NCBI GenBank assembly: GCA_965206405.1
Contig: CBDBJQ010000006.1
Coordinates: forward strand, 2,170,001-2,234,000
Origin: CBDBJQ01 sp965206405
Lineage (GTDB): Bacteria > Pseudomonadota > Alphaproteobacteria > UBA8366
Direction: 5' to 3'
Length of the DNA stretch: 64,000 nt
Shown here: in pieces, positions 33,215-42,187 of the stretch
Numbering within the stretch: the stretch's first letter is position 1
How the letters are laid out: each line of letters begins with the position of its first letter
Made by a program: the position numbers and the translations under genes
Notes under the pieces: model-generated
Database searches by the model: none
What the model was told of the DNA's origin: nothing
What the model saw: only the letters and a program-made list of their open reading frames with translations

Positions 33215-34312
33215 ATGCCGTCGGCGCAACATCCCACACAGCATCCTCTTGAACGGTGCGAGGAATTTTGTGAGATCTGCGGGTTGCAGATCCCTATCTT
33301 GCTAGCCCCGATGGCGGGCGCCTGCCCGCCTTCCCTGTCGATAGCAGTCGCCAATGCCGGCGGCATGGGCGCCTGCGGTGTCCTGCTAATGCAGCCCGAT
33401 GCGATTGCCGACTGGGTTGCAGAATACCGCGCCGGCAGCAATGGCGCGTTCATGCTCAACAACTGGATCCCGGATCCCCCGCCGATACGAGATTCTGCGC
33501 ATGAGGCCACCGTCCGAAGCTTTCTTGAGAGTTGGGGGCCATCTGTTTCTGGCGACGCCGCAGAGCGCGCGCTACCCGACTTCGAAGCCCAGTGCGACGC
33601 CATGCTCCAGGCCGGGCCAACGATTCTCTCTTCCATCATGGGACTCTATCCGCCAGCGTTCATTACTCGCATCAAAGAGGCCGGCATCAAGTGGTTCGCC
33701 ACGACCACCACGGTCGGCGAGGCGCTAGAGGCCGAAGCCGCGGGTGCGGATGTAATCGTTGCGCAGGGGATGGAAGCCGGCGGCCATCGCGGCGCGTTCA
33801 AGGCCGGCGATGCGGCCGACAGGCAGGTCGGGCTGATGTCACTCCTACCCGCAATCGCGGATGCAGTCAGGGTGCCGGTAATCGCGACCGGCGGCATCGC
33901 CGATGGCCGCGGGGTGGCCGCAGCACTGATGCTCGGTGCTTCCGCGGCCCAGATCGGGACTGGTTTCCTGCGCACCCCGGAAGCAAAGATCGCGCCGGCC
34001 TGGGCAGATGCGATCGGGCAAGCACGGCCGGAGGATACGATTGGAACGCGGGCCTATTCCGGCCGCCATGGCCGTAGCATTCGCACCGCATATGCCGTTG
34101 CCGCAAACGATCCGGATGCGCCGGCCCCCGCTCCCTATCCCATCCAGCGCGCACTCACCCAGGCGATGCGCGATGACGCGATCAAGGCTGGGGACATCGA
34201 ACGGCTGCAGGCATGGGCCGGCCAATCCGCCGGCCTGGCGGGCGCCGAATCGGCAACGCAGCTTGCAACGGAAATATGGGCGCAAGCCCGGGCGCTGCTC
34301 GACGCTTCTTAA
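33215..34312 (+). CDS. Nitronate monooxygenase-family protein
   Basis: From ATG 33215 (GGGAAGGA seven bases before) it is 365 residues. The FMN TIM-barrel is marked by IPILLAPMAGACPPSLSIAV, GMGACGVLL, WFATTTTVGEALEAEAAGAD, VAQGMEAGGHRGAF and VIATGGIADGRGVAAALMLG. These enzymes oxidise alkyl nitronates such as propionate 3-nitronate. Immediately downstream are 11-bp repeats. The gene diverges from hipBA. Confidence 0.88.
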   Translation: MPSAQHPTQHPLERCEEFCEICGLQIPILLAPMAGACPPSLSIAVANAGGMGACGVLLMQPDAIADWVAEYRAGSNGAFMLNNWIPDPPPIRDSAHEATVRSFLESWGPSVSGDAAERALPDFEAQCDAMLQAGPTILSSIMGLYPPAFITRIKEAGIKWFATTTTVGEALEAEAAGADVIVAQGMEAGGHRGAFKAGDAADRQVGLMSLLPAIADAVRVPVIATGGIADGRGVAAALMLGASAAQIGTGFLRTPEAKIAPAWADAIGQARPEDTIGTRAYSGRHGRSIRTAYAVAANDPDAPAPAPYPIQRALTQAMRDDAIKAGDIERLQAWAGQSAGLAGAESATQLATEIWAQARALLDAS

Positions 34313-34601
34313 AGCTTCCCGAGATGTTGCTCACGGGCGACCGTCAGCCTCGTCAACTCGCCGAAAACTCGCCGAAAACTCGCCGAAAACAAGGCGGTCG
34401 AGTGCCATGACCTGTTCTGGCCTCTTGATGAAATTCACCGGGTAGCCACGGCAACCATGCAGGAGCTTCACGGCGGATTGACTACAATCTCCAAGCATCC
34501 TCGCCGCCGTTTCCCCGAAGCTACAATCCAACACCGCCTTGAGCTCTATTCTGGCTATCTTGCCTGGCGCGATCGATCGTTCCGCCTGACTCCGGCCGCA
34601 A
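34313..34601. other. Intergenic region with an 11-bp triple repeat
   Basis: AACTCGCCGAA occurs three times head to tail at 34355-34387, just after the nitronate monooxygenase stop. The remaining ~200 bp shows no recognisable gene. Confidence 0.6.
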
Positions 34602-35684
34602 TCATGCCTCTGCCGGGGTTAGCTGTGGTAGCACTTCCCGCTCGATAAGCTCGCGGGATTCGTCGATCTCGGCACTGATGCCATAGCGGGTGCCGTTCAT
34701 AACCAGCTTCTCGATTCCAAGCCCGTCAAGATCCTGCAGCCGTTCCGCAACGCGATCGGGCGTTCCGGTGATGGCGTATTCGTCGATGAACTCGGGCGTC
34801 AGGATGCCCGCCTGTTCTGATTCTGCCCGGTTGTGCTGGTTCATGTTGTAGCCATCGCGCAGCTTGTGCATGACATCCTTCTGGCTATCAGTGAGCGGAC
34901 CGCTCGTCTTGCCATGCATCACCACGAACCGTGCCTGAACCGAAAGCGCGCCCCGCACGATGTCGCGCGCAGCGGCTGGATCCGCATGACAACCGACAGT
35001 GACATAGGCGCCGAAACTGATGGCGTCAGGGTCGAGTCCAGCCTTCCGCCGCGCTTCCCGGGCGAGATCCATTCCCCATTGCAGGCGTTCCGGGATCGCC
35101 CCGAGGGCGAGCATCACCCGGTCCGAGGTTCGTGCCGCCAGGGCGATCACTTTAGGTCCCGTTGCTGCAACCTCGATCGGGATCTGCCGGCCGCCAGCCT
35201 GGGCGATCCAGGCGATGTGGCTGTCTTTCGGGGTCTCGGCGAGGTTTAGCGCCGAGACCAGCGGGGCGGCTTTCAGCGGGATATCGGTGAGTTCCTCGAA
35301 CGGCACATGCCCACCCGAAAGATAGGTGCGGAGATGCCCGAGATAGCGTTCGAATTGTTCAAGACGCGCCGGGGCACGGCCGATATGAGCCAGGGCCGAA
35401 TCCCCGCGTGCGATCCCAATCTCCATCCGCCCCTTTGATACCAAATCCACGCTCGCGGCTGCGGCTGCGAGGTTAGCGGCCGTGCGCGTTATCGGGTTGG
35501 TGACACCGGTCTGCAGCTTCAGGTGCCGGGTTGCCGTCGCGGCCATTGCCAAGGCAACGAAAACATCACCGGAAAGGTTCTGGGAATCGACGACGCTGAG
35601 GCCAGTCCAGCCTCCAGCTTCCGCCTCGGCGGCGGCCTTCGTGATTCCACGCGGTGCACTGGTGGCAGTGCCCCAAAGTTCCAA
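34602..35684 (-). CDS. LLM-class flavin-dependent oxidoreductase
   Basis: The 360-residue protein starts at TTG 35684 with GGGGAGA seven bases before. Bacterial-luciferase-fold features include LKLQTGVTNPITRTAANLAA, GRMEIGIARGDSALAHIGR and a C-terminal TGTPDRVAERLQDL typical of F420- or FMN-dependent members. Substrate is not evident. Convergent with the nitronate monooxygenase, separated by IS-free intergenic DNA. Confidence 0.88.
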   Translation of the reverse strand: MELWGTATSAPRGITKAAAEAEAGGWTGLSVVDSQNLSGDVFVALAMAATATRHLKLQTGVTNPITRTAANLAAAAASVDLVSKGRMEIGIARGDSALAHIGRAPARLEQFERYLGHLRTYLSGGHVPFEELTDIPLKAAPLVSALNLAETPKDSHIAWIAQAGGRQIPIEVAATGPKVIALAARTSDRVMLALGAIPERLQWGMDLAREARRKAGLDPDAISFGAYVTVGCHADPAAARDIVRGALSVQARFVVMHGKTSGPLTDSQKDVMHKLRDGYNMNQHNRAESEQAGILTPEFIDEYAITGTPDRVAERLQDLDGLGIEKLVMNGTRYGISAEIDESRELIEREVLPQLTPAEA

Positions 35685-35799
35685 AATTTATCTCCCCGTC
35701 ACAATACAAATCAAAACGCGAACGCACCTATCGCCACGCCTCAAGAGAGGTATCCTGCCTCTCGGTAATTACAGCCCCCTCGAATACGTTGACTCAGAT

Positions 35800-36014
35800 T
35801 GATTGGCCTTCTCTCCTTAAAGTTACGCCAAAGGCTCTCGAAAAACCCGTTCCACCACAAGCTGCCCAATCTTTGAATACAGCTTCTCGATATCAGCGAA
35901 ACTGGGCGTATCAGCGCGCGACGACCACGCTCAAACGCCGACGACATGTTCTCGATCGCCGCACGCCTCCACGTACTGTTCTGGTTGGCATGTACGCCAT
36001 ACTTCTTCGCCAAC
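35800..36014 (-). pseudogene. IS3-family orfA, C-terminal fragment (target of the inserted IS3)
   Basis: The minus strand reads LAKKYGVHANQNSTWRRAAI, ENMSSAFERG, and in a shifted frame DIEKLYSKIGQLVVERVF, the C-terminal half of an IS3 OrfA. The missing N-terminal half lies at 37361-37442 beyond the inserted element. Confidence 0.7.
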
Positions 36015-36080
36015 TGAGGTGGTCCCGGAAAATCGGACAGTGGGTTAAGGTGTATTCCACCGGTTACGGAGGAATACGAA

Positions 36081-36362
36081 ATGACGAGGCGACGGAAGTT
36101 CACGTCTGAGTTCAAGGCGACGGTGGCGCTGGATGCGCTGAGGGGCGACAAGACGATCCAGGAGATTGCGTCCCGTCACAAGGTCCATCCCAATCAAGTC
36201 GGCACCTGGAAGCGCCAGGCCATGGACGGTCTGGGCGAGGTGTTCTCGAACGGCGCCGATCAGGCGCGCCGGGACTTTGAGGGCGAGGTTCACGATCTGC
36301 ACGCGAAGATCGGGCAACTGACGGTGGAAAGGGATTTTTTGTCCAGGGGGCTCAAGCGATGA
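36081..36362 (+). CDS. IS3-family transposase OrfA
   Basis: The 93-residue protein has the OrfA HTH (RRRKFTSEFKATVALDALRG, IQEIASRHKVHPNQVGTWKR) and a leucine-zipper-like C-terminus (HDLHAKIGQLTVERDFLSR). It overlaps orfB by ATGA. Confidence 0.9.
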   Translation: MTRRRKFTSEFKATVALDALRGDKTIQEIASRHKVHPNQVGTWKRQAMDGLGEVFSNGADQARRDFEGEVHDLHAKIGQLTVERDFLSRGLKR

Positions 36363-37298
36363 GCCGGATGGAGCGCAAGGCGATGGTGGGCCGCGACGTT
36401 CCGGATCTCAGCTTGAGCCGTCAATGCGATATCCTGTCGATCAGCCGGTCGTCGTTCTATTACGCGCCGAAGGGCGAGAGTGGCGAGACCCTGGCGCTGA
36501 TGCGGCGGATTGACGCGTTGTTCCTGAAGTATCCGTTCTACGGCAGCCGTCAGATGGCCCGCCGGTTGCGGCGCGAGGGTATCTTCGTCGGCCGTCACCG
36601 TATACGGCGTTTGATGCGCCTGATGGGGCTGGAGGCGATCTATCAGGCACCGGGGACGAGCCGGCCCGACCCGGAGCACCGGGTTTATCCGTACCGGCTC
36701 AAGGGACTGGCGATCAAGCGGCCGGATCACGTCTGGTGCGCCGACATCACCTATATCCCGGTCCGTCGCGGCCTCCTCTATCTGGTCGCGATCATGGACT
36801 GGGCGAGCCGCCACGTCCTGGCCTGGCGGCTGTCGAACACCATGGACGCCGGGTTTTGTATCGAGGCGTTGAACGAGGCGCTCGACACCTACGGTAGGCC
36901 GGAGATCTTCAACACCGATCAGGGTAGCCAGTTCACCAGCTTGAACTTCACTGCCGCCCTCAAGGATGCCGAGGTGGGGATCTCCATGGACGGCCGTGGC
37001 CGCTACATGGACAACATCTTCATCGAACGGCTCTGGCGTTCGCTCAAATACGAAGCGGTCCACCTGCATGAACTGACCGACGGATTCCATGCCGAGCGGG
37101 TCATCGCCGAATGGATTGACTTCTACAACATCGAGCGTCCCCATTCCGCGCTCGGCGGCCGGACGCCGGCGGAAGCCTATGCGCTCGGCAGCGACACCAA
37201 CCCTGTGGATATGATGGACAAGGCTATCGCCTTGCCCATCATATCCACAGGCTCAACAACAGCAAGGAAATCTGATAAACAGGATTCTGACGGCATGA
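36359..37298 (+). CDS. IS3-family transposase OrfB, C-terminal frameshift
   Basis: The DDE core is intact: VWCADITYIPV (D1), FNTDQGSQFTS (D2), FIERLWRSLKYE (E). Near 37205-37250, inside a long hairpin (CCTGTGGATATGATGGACAAGG with its complement), the frame departs from the expected C-terminus. In another frame YPQAQQQQGNLINRI ends at TGA 37298, as in relatives. In the annotated frame translation instead runs through the right end to 37618, giving 419 codons. The catalytic part could still function. Confidence 0.8.
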
Positions 37299-37360
37299 TC
37301 AGCAATCGGAATACACCTTGGCGAAGCTGTCAGACTGTCCAACAATGTGGGACCATCTCA

Positions 37361-37442
37361 AACCTTCTTCGCCAACTCCGACAACGTCAGCTCCTCACGG
37401 ATCGCTTCAAGTGCAACACGCGCCTTGAAATCATCCGAAACC
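37361..37442 (-). pseudogene. IS3-family orfA, N-terminal fragment
   Basis: Minus-strand codons read DDFKARVALEAIREELTLSE followed by LAKK, the start of an OrfA that continues at 36014 on the other side of the inserted IS3. The upstream limit is an IS256 fragment. Confidence 0.65.
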
Positions 37443-37650
37443 GCACCCGAAAAACCAGGGGGTGCCTGAACCGAAAGACCGCGCTGGCAACGATATTCAG
37501 GCTGATGACGTCAGCGGAAAAGAAATGGCGGAGAATATCCGGGCCAAACCGTCTGCCCGAGGTCATTCGGGGGGTTGAGTTCAAAGACGGCATCAAGCAA
37601 ATTCAAATCGCCGCCTGAAAACAGCCGCCACCGACTTTTGGGTATATCTC
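37443..37650 (+). mobile_element. IS256-family transposase tail (second copy)
   Basis: IIRNRTRKTRGCLNRKTALA, TIFRLMTSAEKKWRRISGPN, NRLPEVIRGVEFKDGIKQIQ, then stop at 37618 and the terminal ACAGCCGCCACCGACTTTTG. It parallels 29270-29490 with amino-acid differences, so the two are separate old insertions. Confidence 0.75.
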
Positions 37651-37660
37651 CCATTACTAG

Positions 37661-38637
37661 ACCTGATTCACAATAACATCAGGTAGTTGAGAACGGATGT
37701 ATCCTTACCGAATTTGGTCAGGTTGTTTTCAAATTCATGTTTGCCAGCGCCCCGACGTTCTTGGCAATCATGTTTTCCTGCCGGTTGCCGCGGTAAGTTT
37801 CGGCAAATACTCCGAACTTTTTCATGCGGCAAATACCGTGCTCCACGCCGATACGTAGCTTTGCGTGCCAAGCGTTGTAAGTTTTCTGTTCGTCCGTAAG
37901 GGGGTGGTTCCTTGAGGCTTTGAGCGGGATTTCAAGCGATGTTCCCAGATAACCGAGATCACCAGGTACAAGCACACCCGGTGGCTTATCCACGCGCGCC
38001 TCGTCGTAGATACGCTTGTCATGTGCGCGCCCGGGTTGCGCCGGACCAACCGCCAGAACCCGTTTTTTGTCATCGGTGATGATCTGATGTGAGGCCGTGT
38101 GGTGCTTTTTCTTGCCGGAATACTTCGCCTTGCGATGCGAGAGCTTTTTCGGGCGTTGAACCGGACGCTCCGTGCCATCAATCATCAGGTAAAGCAGGTC
38201 ATCCCTCTCTGACGCCGACAGCCTGATCTTGCGCTCCGGCATCCGGAAATGTCCTGCCATCAATTCTGTCATGGCAGCAATCCGACGGCAAACCGTAGGG
38301 GACGAGACATCGAACAGAAGACCCATAAAGGCCTGACTGGTATAGGTGCGATAATACATCAAGCAGAGCAGTAATTGCTCGGCAAATTCCAAACGGTAGT
38401 TCATCCCGCCACCGATCGCGCGTTGTCTGTCTTCACGTGAAAGCCGGTGGTGCTCACGTTCAAGCCAGATCGGATGAAGAACAACAACCAATGCCTCGAA
38501 ATCCTGAAGACGGATACCTGAAAGGCGGAAAAACAAATCAGCGCGCCCCCGCAAAACCTTCAAAACCCTCATAGACAAGTCCTCACTCTCCATTGAGCCA
38601 TAAACATCGCTGAAAATCGGCTATTGCGCAACAGGTT
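37661..38637 (-). mobile_element. IS5-family insertion sequence, apparently complete
   Basis: Ends ACCTGATTCACAATAAC and its imperfect complement GGCTATTGCGCAACAGGT bound one transposase gene. An eroded partial copy is at 18719-18891. It lies just upstream of the autotransporter gene, where its outward end could influence transcription. Confidence 0.8.
37718..38593 (-). CDS. IS5-family (DDE_Tnp_4-type) transposase
   Basis: The 291-residue protein has FDVSSPTVCRRIAAMTELMA (HTH), YLMIDGTERPVQRPK (first Asp), PGDLGYLGTSLEIPLK (second Asp) and RIGVEHGICRMKKFGV (Glu). All three catalytic residues are present, so it may be active. Confidence 0.9.
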   Translation of the reverse strand: MESEDLSMRVLKVLRGRADLFFRLSGIRLQDFEALVVVLHPIWLEREHHRLSREDRQRAIGGGMNYRLEFAEQLLLCLMYYRTYTSQAFMGLLFDVSSPTVCRRIAAMTELMAGHFRMPERKIRLSASERDDLLYLMIDGTERPVQRPKKLSHRKAKYSGKKKHHTASHQIITDDKKRVLAVGPAQPGRAHDKRIYDEARVDKPPGVLVPGDLGYLGTSLEIPLKASRNHPLTDEQKTYNAWHAKLRIGVEHGICRMKKFGVFAETYRGNRQENMIAKNVGALANMNLKTT

Positions 38638-38729
38638 TAATATAGCCTCCCCCCGCATCACCTCTTGATTGATGTGTTGAATTTGATAGGCTACCGAAAA
38701 ATCATACCGTTACGAAGCGAGAGACGTTC

Positions 38730-41700
38730 ATGACCACCTTAAAATCTTTCCCGTTGTTATCTCGTTTTGGGGCAACAGCCTTCATGGCCATGGCGTCGTT
38801 CTGCGCGGCGGTTCTGCTGGTGCTGGCGTTCTCGGCAACCGGGGCCAGTGCGCAGAGTGTTACGATTAATCCTCAAGGAAGCGGGGCCACAAATGTCCGT
38901 ACGTTTGATGCTGGAGAGTCCCTGACTCTCACCGCTGCTTTAATCTCCGGCCTTTCTAGCCCCTTCACATACGTATGGCAGCATCCCAACGCTGCGGGTA
39001 CCCCGGCAGGGGTTACCTTTTCCAGTACGGATCAGTCAACTTTTACCATCACTGCGAGCCTCTCAGTGCCAAATGGCACTACGTTTGGCGTTCGCCTTGA
39101 GGTCTCTGGGAGCACTTCTGCCGGACCGGCTATCAACTCCGCCAGTATAACTATTCGCAACCACAATGAATCGCCCACCGCTGACGCCGGGGATAATCAG
39201 AGGGCCGACAAGGGCACCCTCGTCACCCTTGATGGCACGGGCAGTGACGACCCCGACGGCGATAATTCGGACCTGAATTACCTCTGGACGCAGACTGCCG
39301 GCCCCACTGTGACTTTAAGCAGTACGACAGCAGCACAGCCAACGTTCACCATCCCGGACTCGATACCGGCATCTGACCCGGCTTCGCTGACGTTCATCTT
39401 GCGCGTTCGTGACGCAGCGCACCCGGCCACCAGCGAGGACACTGATGACGTCCGCATCTTTGTCAGACCGCTGTTTCGAACAACCATTGATAATCAGACC
39501 TACAGCGCGGGCAATGAAATTACTGATCTGACTTTGCCCACAGCACTGGACGGGCCCGGGTCAGTGACGAGTACCCTTACCAATGCCTATTCACTCAGTT
39601 CCGTGCCCGATGGATTGTCCTTCAATTCTGCTGACCGCAGATTGTCTGGTACGCCGACAGGAACCGAGAGAACCCGGGCGTTTAACCTGACCTACACCGT
39701 GACGAATGGGGACGGAGACACGGATTCACTGCCCTTTAACATTACCGTGACCAACACCGAGGCGACCGGTGCCCCGACCATCTCCGGTGACCTGATCGAG
39801 GATGAGGAACTGACGGCGACGGCGAACACCAATATTATTAACGATGCCAATGGGTTCGAGATAATCAGCGAAGGTGTCCCCCCCGAGTTCACCTACCAAT
39901 GGCAGGCGGATGGCGCCGATATTTCCGGCGCGACCTCCAGCACCTACACCCTGACGACGGCCGAGATCGGCAAAGTGATCACCGTGACGGCCAGCTTCAC
40001 TGATGGCGGTGGCGGGCAGGAAAGCCGGACCAGTGCCGCCACGGCGGAGGTGCGCGCGGCCAATGCCCCCCCCATGGCCAGTGCCGGTTCAAATCAAACC
40101 GTGAACGAGGGCGCTACTACCGTAACCCTTGACGGCAGCGGCACCTCAGACCCGGACATCGACCCGAACACCGGCACGGGCGACACACTGACCTATTCGT
40201 GGGCACAGACCAGCGGAACCACTGTCACCCTGAATGACACGTCTGCAATCTCCCCGACCTTCACTGCGCCAGTGCGCCAGACGATGACTGACGGAGAACT
40301 GGTGTTCTCCCTGACCGTGACCGATTCAGAAAATGAAACTTCCACCGCCACGGTGACCGTCTCTGTGACGAACCTGCTGCCCACCGCTGTCGCCACCGTC
40401 GTCGGGGGCACGTCCGTGGACGAAGGCGCGGAAGTCACTCTTGACGGCAGCGGCAGTTCCGGTCTTCCCGGTGACGGGCGGACCTACCTCTGGACCCAGA
40501 CCAACGGCACGGATGTCACCCTGAACGACGCCACGGCAATCTCCCCGACCTTCACTGCGCCAATCCGCAAGGCGACGGATGACGGAGAGTTGATATTCAC
40601 TCTGACCGTGACCGATGCGGCAGGCGGGTCTAACACCGCCACGGTGACCATCTCGGTGACGAACTTGCCGCCGACCGCTGATGCCGGGGATAATCAGACC
40701 GTGAACGAGGGCGAGGAAGTCACTCTTGACGGTAGCGGCAGTTCCGGTCTTGACGGTGACGGGCGGACCTATGCATGGGCGCAGGTGAAGAATGACGCAC
40801 CGACCGTTACCTTGACCGGAGCGGACACCATCACTGCCACCTTCATCGCACCAACCCGCCAATCTGCGGATGACGGAGAGTTTGAGTTCGCCCTGACCGT
40901 GAGAGATGCGGCAGGCGCGGAGGATACCGATACCGTGGCCATCTCGGTGAGTACGGACGCCTCGGTTCAAAAGACGGTAGAGACCATCAACCATTTTCTG
41001 GAAACCCGCATCCGGCTCCTTCTGGCCAACCAGTCCGATGCATCGCGCCGGATTAACCGGTTACAGCGCGGCGTTGGATCAGAACAGTTGAGCTTCGCCA
41101 CCGGCGAGGTCGGCAAACTCATGCCCTTTGAGTTCAACCTGCGTAGCCTTGACTCGGGAAATTACAATTTCGCCACCAGTCTGGATCAGATCACCCGCGC
41201 AGCCGATCACCTGCAGGTGTCGCAAGGCGGTACGGCCACCCATGAGGGCCGCCGCCTTGATTTCTGGTTTGAGGGCAGCTTCCACAAGTTCGATGGCAGT
41301 GCCGGTTCCAGCGGTGACTTTGCCATCATCCATCTGGGGGCTGACTACCTGCTTTCCCCCGACCTGCTGGTAGGCGGGGCGCTGCAATATGACCGCCTGA
41401 CCGACGACAGCGACGAGGACGCCAGAACCGAAGGCAAGGGCTGGATGGTTGGCCCTTACGTGACCGCGCGATTGCAAGAGAATCTCTATCTCGACGCCCG
41501 TGTGTCCGGAGGTAGGTCAAACAACGACGTCACGCCGGTGAACACCTATACCGACAGCTTCACCTCCACCCGCTGGCTGGCAGATATCAGCCTCACCGGG
41601 GAGTTTATCCAAGGCCGGTGGACCATCCGGCCCAATGCTGGCCTGTCCTGGCTGACCGACAAGCAGAACGCCTATACCAACACGCTGGGGAGCGCGATCC

Positions 41701-42017
41701 CGAGCCAGACGGTCTCGCAAGGGCAATTCAAGTTTGGCCCGACGATCTCGACGCAGTTCCTCGGAAACAACGGCGGGCGCTATGAACCCACGATCTCGCT
41801 GGATGCGATCTACAGCCACGCCAACACCAGCGGGGGCGGCGGCCTCATAGGCACGGACAGCGGGATTGAGGATGGCTGGCGCGCGCGGGTTGCCCCCGGT
41901 ATCAACATGACCGGACCCGATGGCACGCGGCTGTCGCTCTCCGCCAATTATGACGGCATCGGGCAAGGCGGCTATGAGGCTTGGGGTCTCAAGGCTCATT
42001 TCGATATGAAGTTCTGA
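38730..42017 (+). CDS. Autotransporter with PKD/REJ-like repeats and C-terminal beta-barrel
   Basis: This 1095-residue protein has an N-terminal signal peptide (about residues 1-41, ending GASA). The passenger (about 42-740) contains at least four repeat domains of the PKD/cadherin-like type, each opening with an NQTVNEGEEVTLDGSGSS-like strand and with a (W/A)xQTxG core (LNYLWTQTAGPTVTLSS, LTYSWAQTSG, RTYLWTQTNG). A DSLPFNITVTN-type cadherin-like repeat lies between. Residues ~820-1095 form an outer-membrane barrel (FWFEGSFHKFDGS, LSLSANYDGIGQ, HFDMKF) ending in Phe, as BAM substrates do. It is probably surface-exposed adhesin or carbohydrate-binding; no catalytic motif is seen. The repeats share DNA-level similarity, a route for repeat-number change. 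Confidence 0.85.
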   Translation: MTTLKSFPLLSRFGATAFMAMASFCAAVLLVLAFSATGASAQSVTINPQGSGATNVRTFDAGESLTLTAALISGLSSPFTYVWQHPNAAGTPAGVTFSSTDQSTFTITASLSVPNGTTFGVRLEVSGSTSAGPAINSASITIRNHNESPTADAGDNQRADKGTLVTLDGTGSDDPDGDNSDLNYLWTQTAGPTVTLSSTTAAQPTFTIPDSIPASDPASLTFILRVRDAAHPATSEDTDDVRIFVRPLFRTTIDNQTYSAGNEITDLTLPTALDGPGSVTSTLTNAYSLSSVPDGLSFNSADRRLSGTPTGTERTRAFNLTYTVTNGDGDTDSLPFNITVTNTEATGAPTISGDLIEDEELTATANTNIINDANGFEIISEGVPPEFTYQWQADGADISGATSSTYTLTTAEIGKVITVTASFTDGGGGQESRTSAATAEVRAANAPPMASAGSNQTVNEGATTVTLDGSGTSDPDIDPNTGTGDTLTYSWAQTSGTTVTLNDTSAISPTFTAPVRQTMTDGELVFSLTVTDSENETSTATVTVSVTNLLPTAVATVVGGTSVDEGAEVTLDGSGSSGLPGDGRTYLWTQTNGTDVTLNDATAISPTFTAPIRKATDDGELIFTLTVTDAAGGSNTATVTISVTNLPPTADAGDNQTVNEGEEVTLDGSGSSGLDGDGRTYAWAQVKNDAPTVTLTGADTITATFIAPTRQSADDGEFEFALTVRDAAGAEDTDTVAISVSTDASVQKTVETINHFLETRIRLLLANQSDASRRINRLQRGVGSEQLSFATGEVGKLMPFEFNLRSLDSGNYNFATSLDQITRAADHLQVSQGGTATHEGRRLDFWFEGSFHKFDGSAGSSGDFAIIHLGADYLLSPDLLVGGALQYDRLTDDSDEDARTEGKGWMVGPYVTARLQENLYLDARVSGGRSNNDVTPVNTYTDSFTSTRWLADISLTGEFIQGRWTIRPNAGLSWLTDKQNAYTNTLGSAIPSQTVSQGQFKFGPTISTQFLGNNGGRYEPTISLDAIYSHANTSGGGGLIGTDSGIEDGWRARVAPGINMTGPDGTRLSLSANYDGIGQGGYEAWGLKAHFDMKF

Positions 42018-42035
42018 GGCGGAGTGAACCGCCTC
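42016..42035. terminator. Short hairpin after the autotransporter stop
   Basis: GAGGCGG-AGTGAA-CCGCCTC, seven-base arms beginning within the stop codon. No T run follows, so it is a weak terminator at best. Confidence 0.35.
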
Positions 42036-42187
42036 GGGCCGGCCGCATCACGCCGCTGTCCGCTGCCGGATTCGCGGCGCTCGATCATTTCGTCTATTCA
42101 CATCGTCCCGACATCAAATCTCTTGTCGCACCGGACATCGCCGCGGCATCACTGAGGACCGTTGCGGCAGCATTGAGCGTCGCATGA
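42036..42187 (+). pseudogene. Truncated gene ending in overlap with the TRAP permease
   Basis: An open frame without a credible start ends FAALDHFVYSHRPDIKSLVA, PDIAAASLRTVAAALSVA, stop at 42185-42187, overlapping the permease ATG by ATGA. The coupled stop implies that a real gene stood here upstream of the transporter and that its front was removed, probably together with the original promoter. The family was not recognised. Confidence 0.4.

Larger units (their letters stand above)
36015..37360 (+). mobile_element. IS3-family insertion sequence (near complete)
   Basis: The ends TGAGGTGGTCC-CGGAAAATC-GGACAGT and ACTGTCC-AACAATGT-GGGACCATCTCA form imperfect inverted repeats. Inside are orfA (36081-36362) and orfB (from 36359). 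CTTCTTCGCCAAC stands on both flanks (36002-36014 and 37364-37376), longer than the 3-5 bp duplication IS3 elements usually make. It is inserted in another IS3's orfA. Confidence 0.85.

Noticed and set aside
36359..37618. 419-residue OrfB as a genuine longer transposase
   Set aside because: The last ~120 codons run through the element's own inverted repeat and into OrfA and IS256 fragments; a frameshift is the simpler reading.
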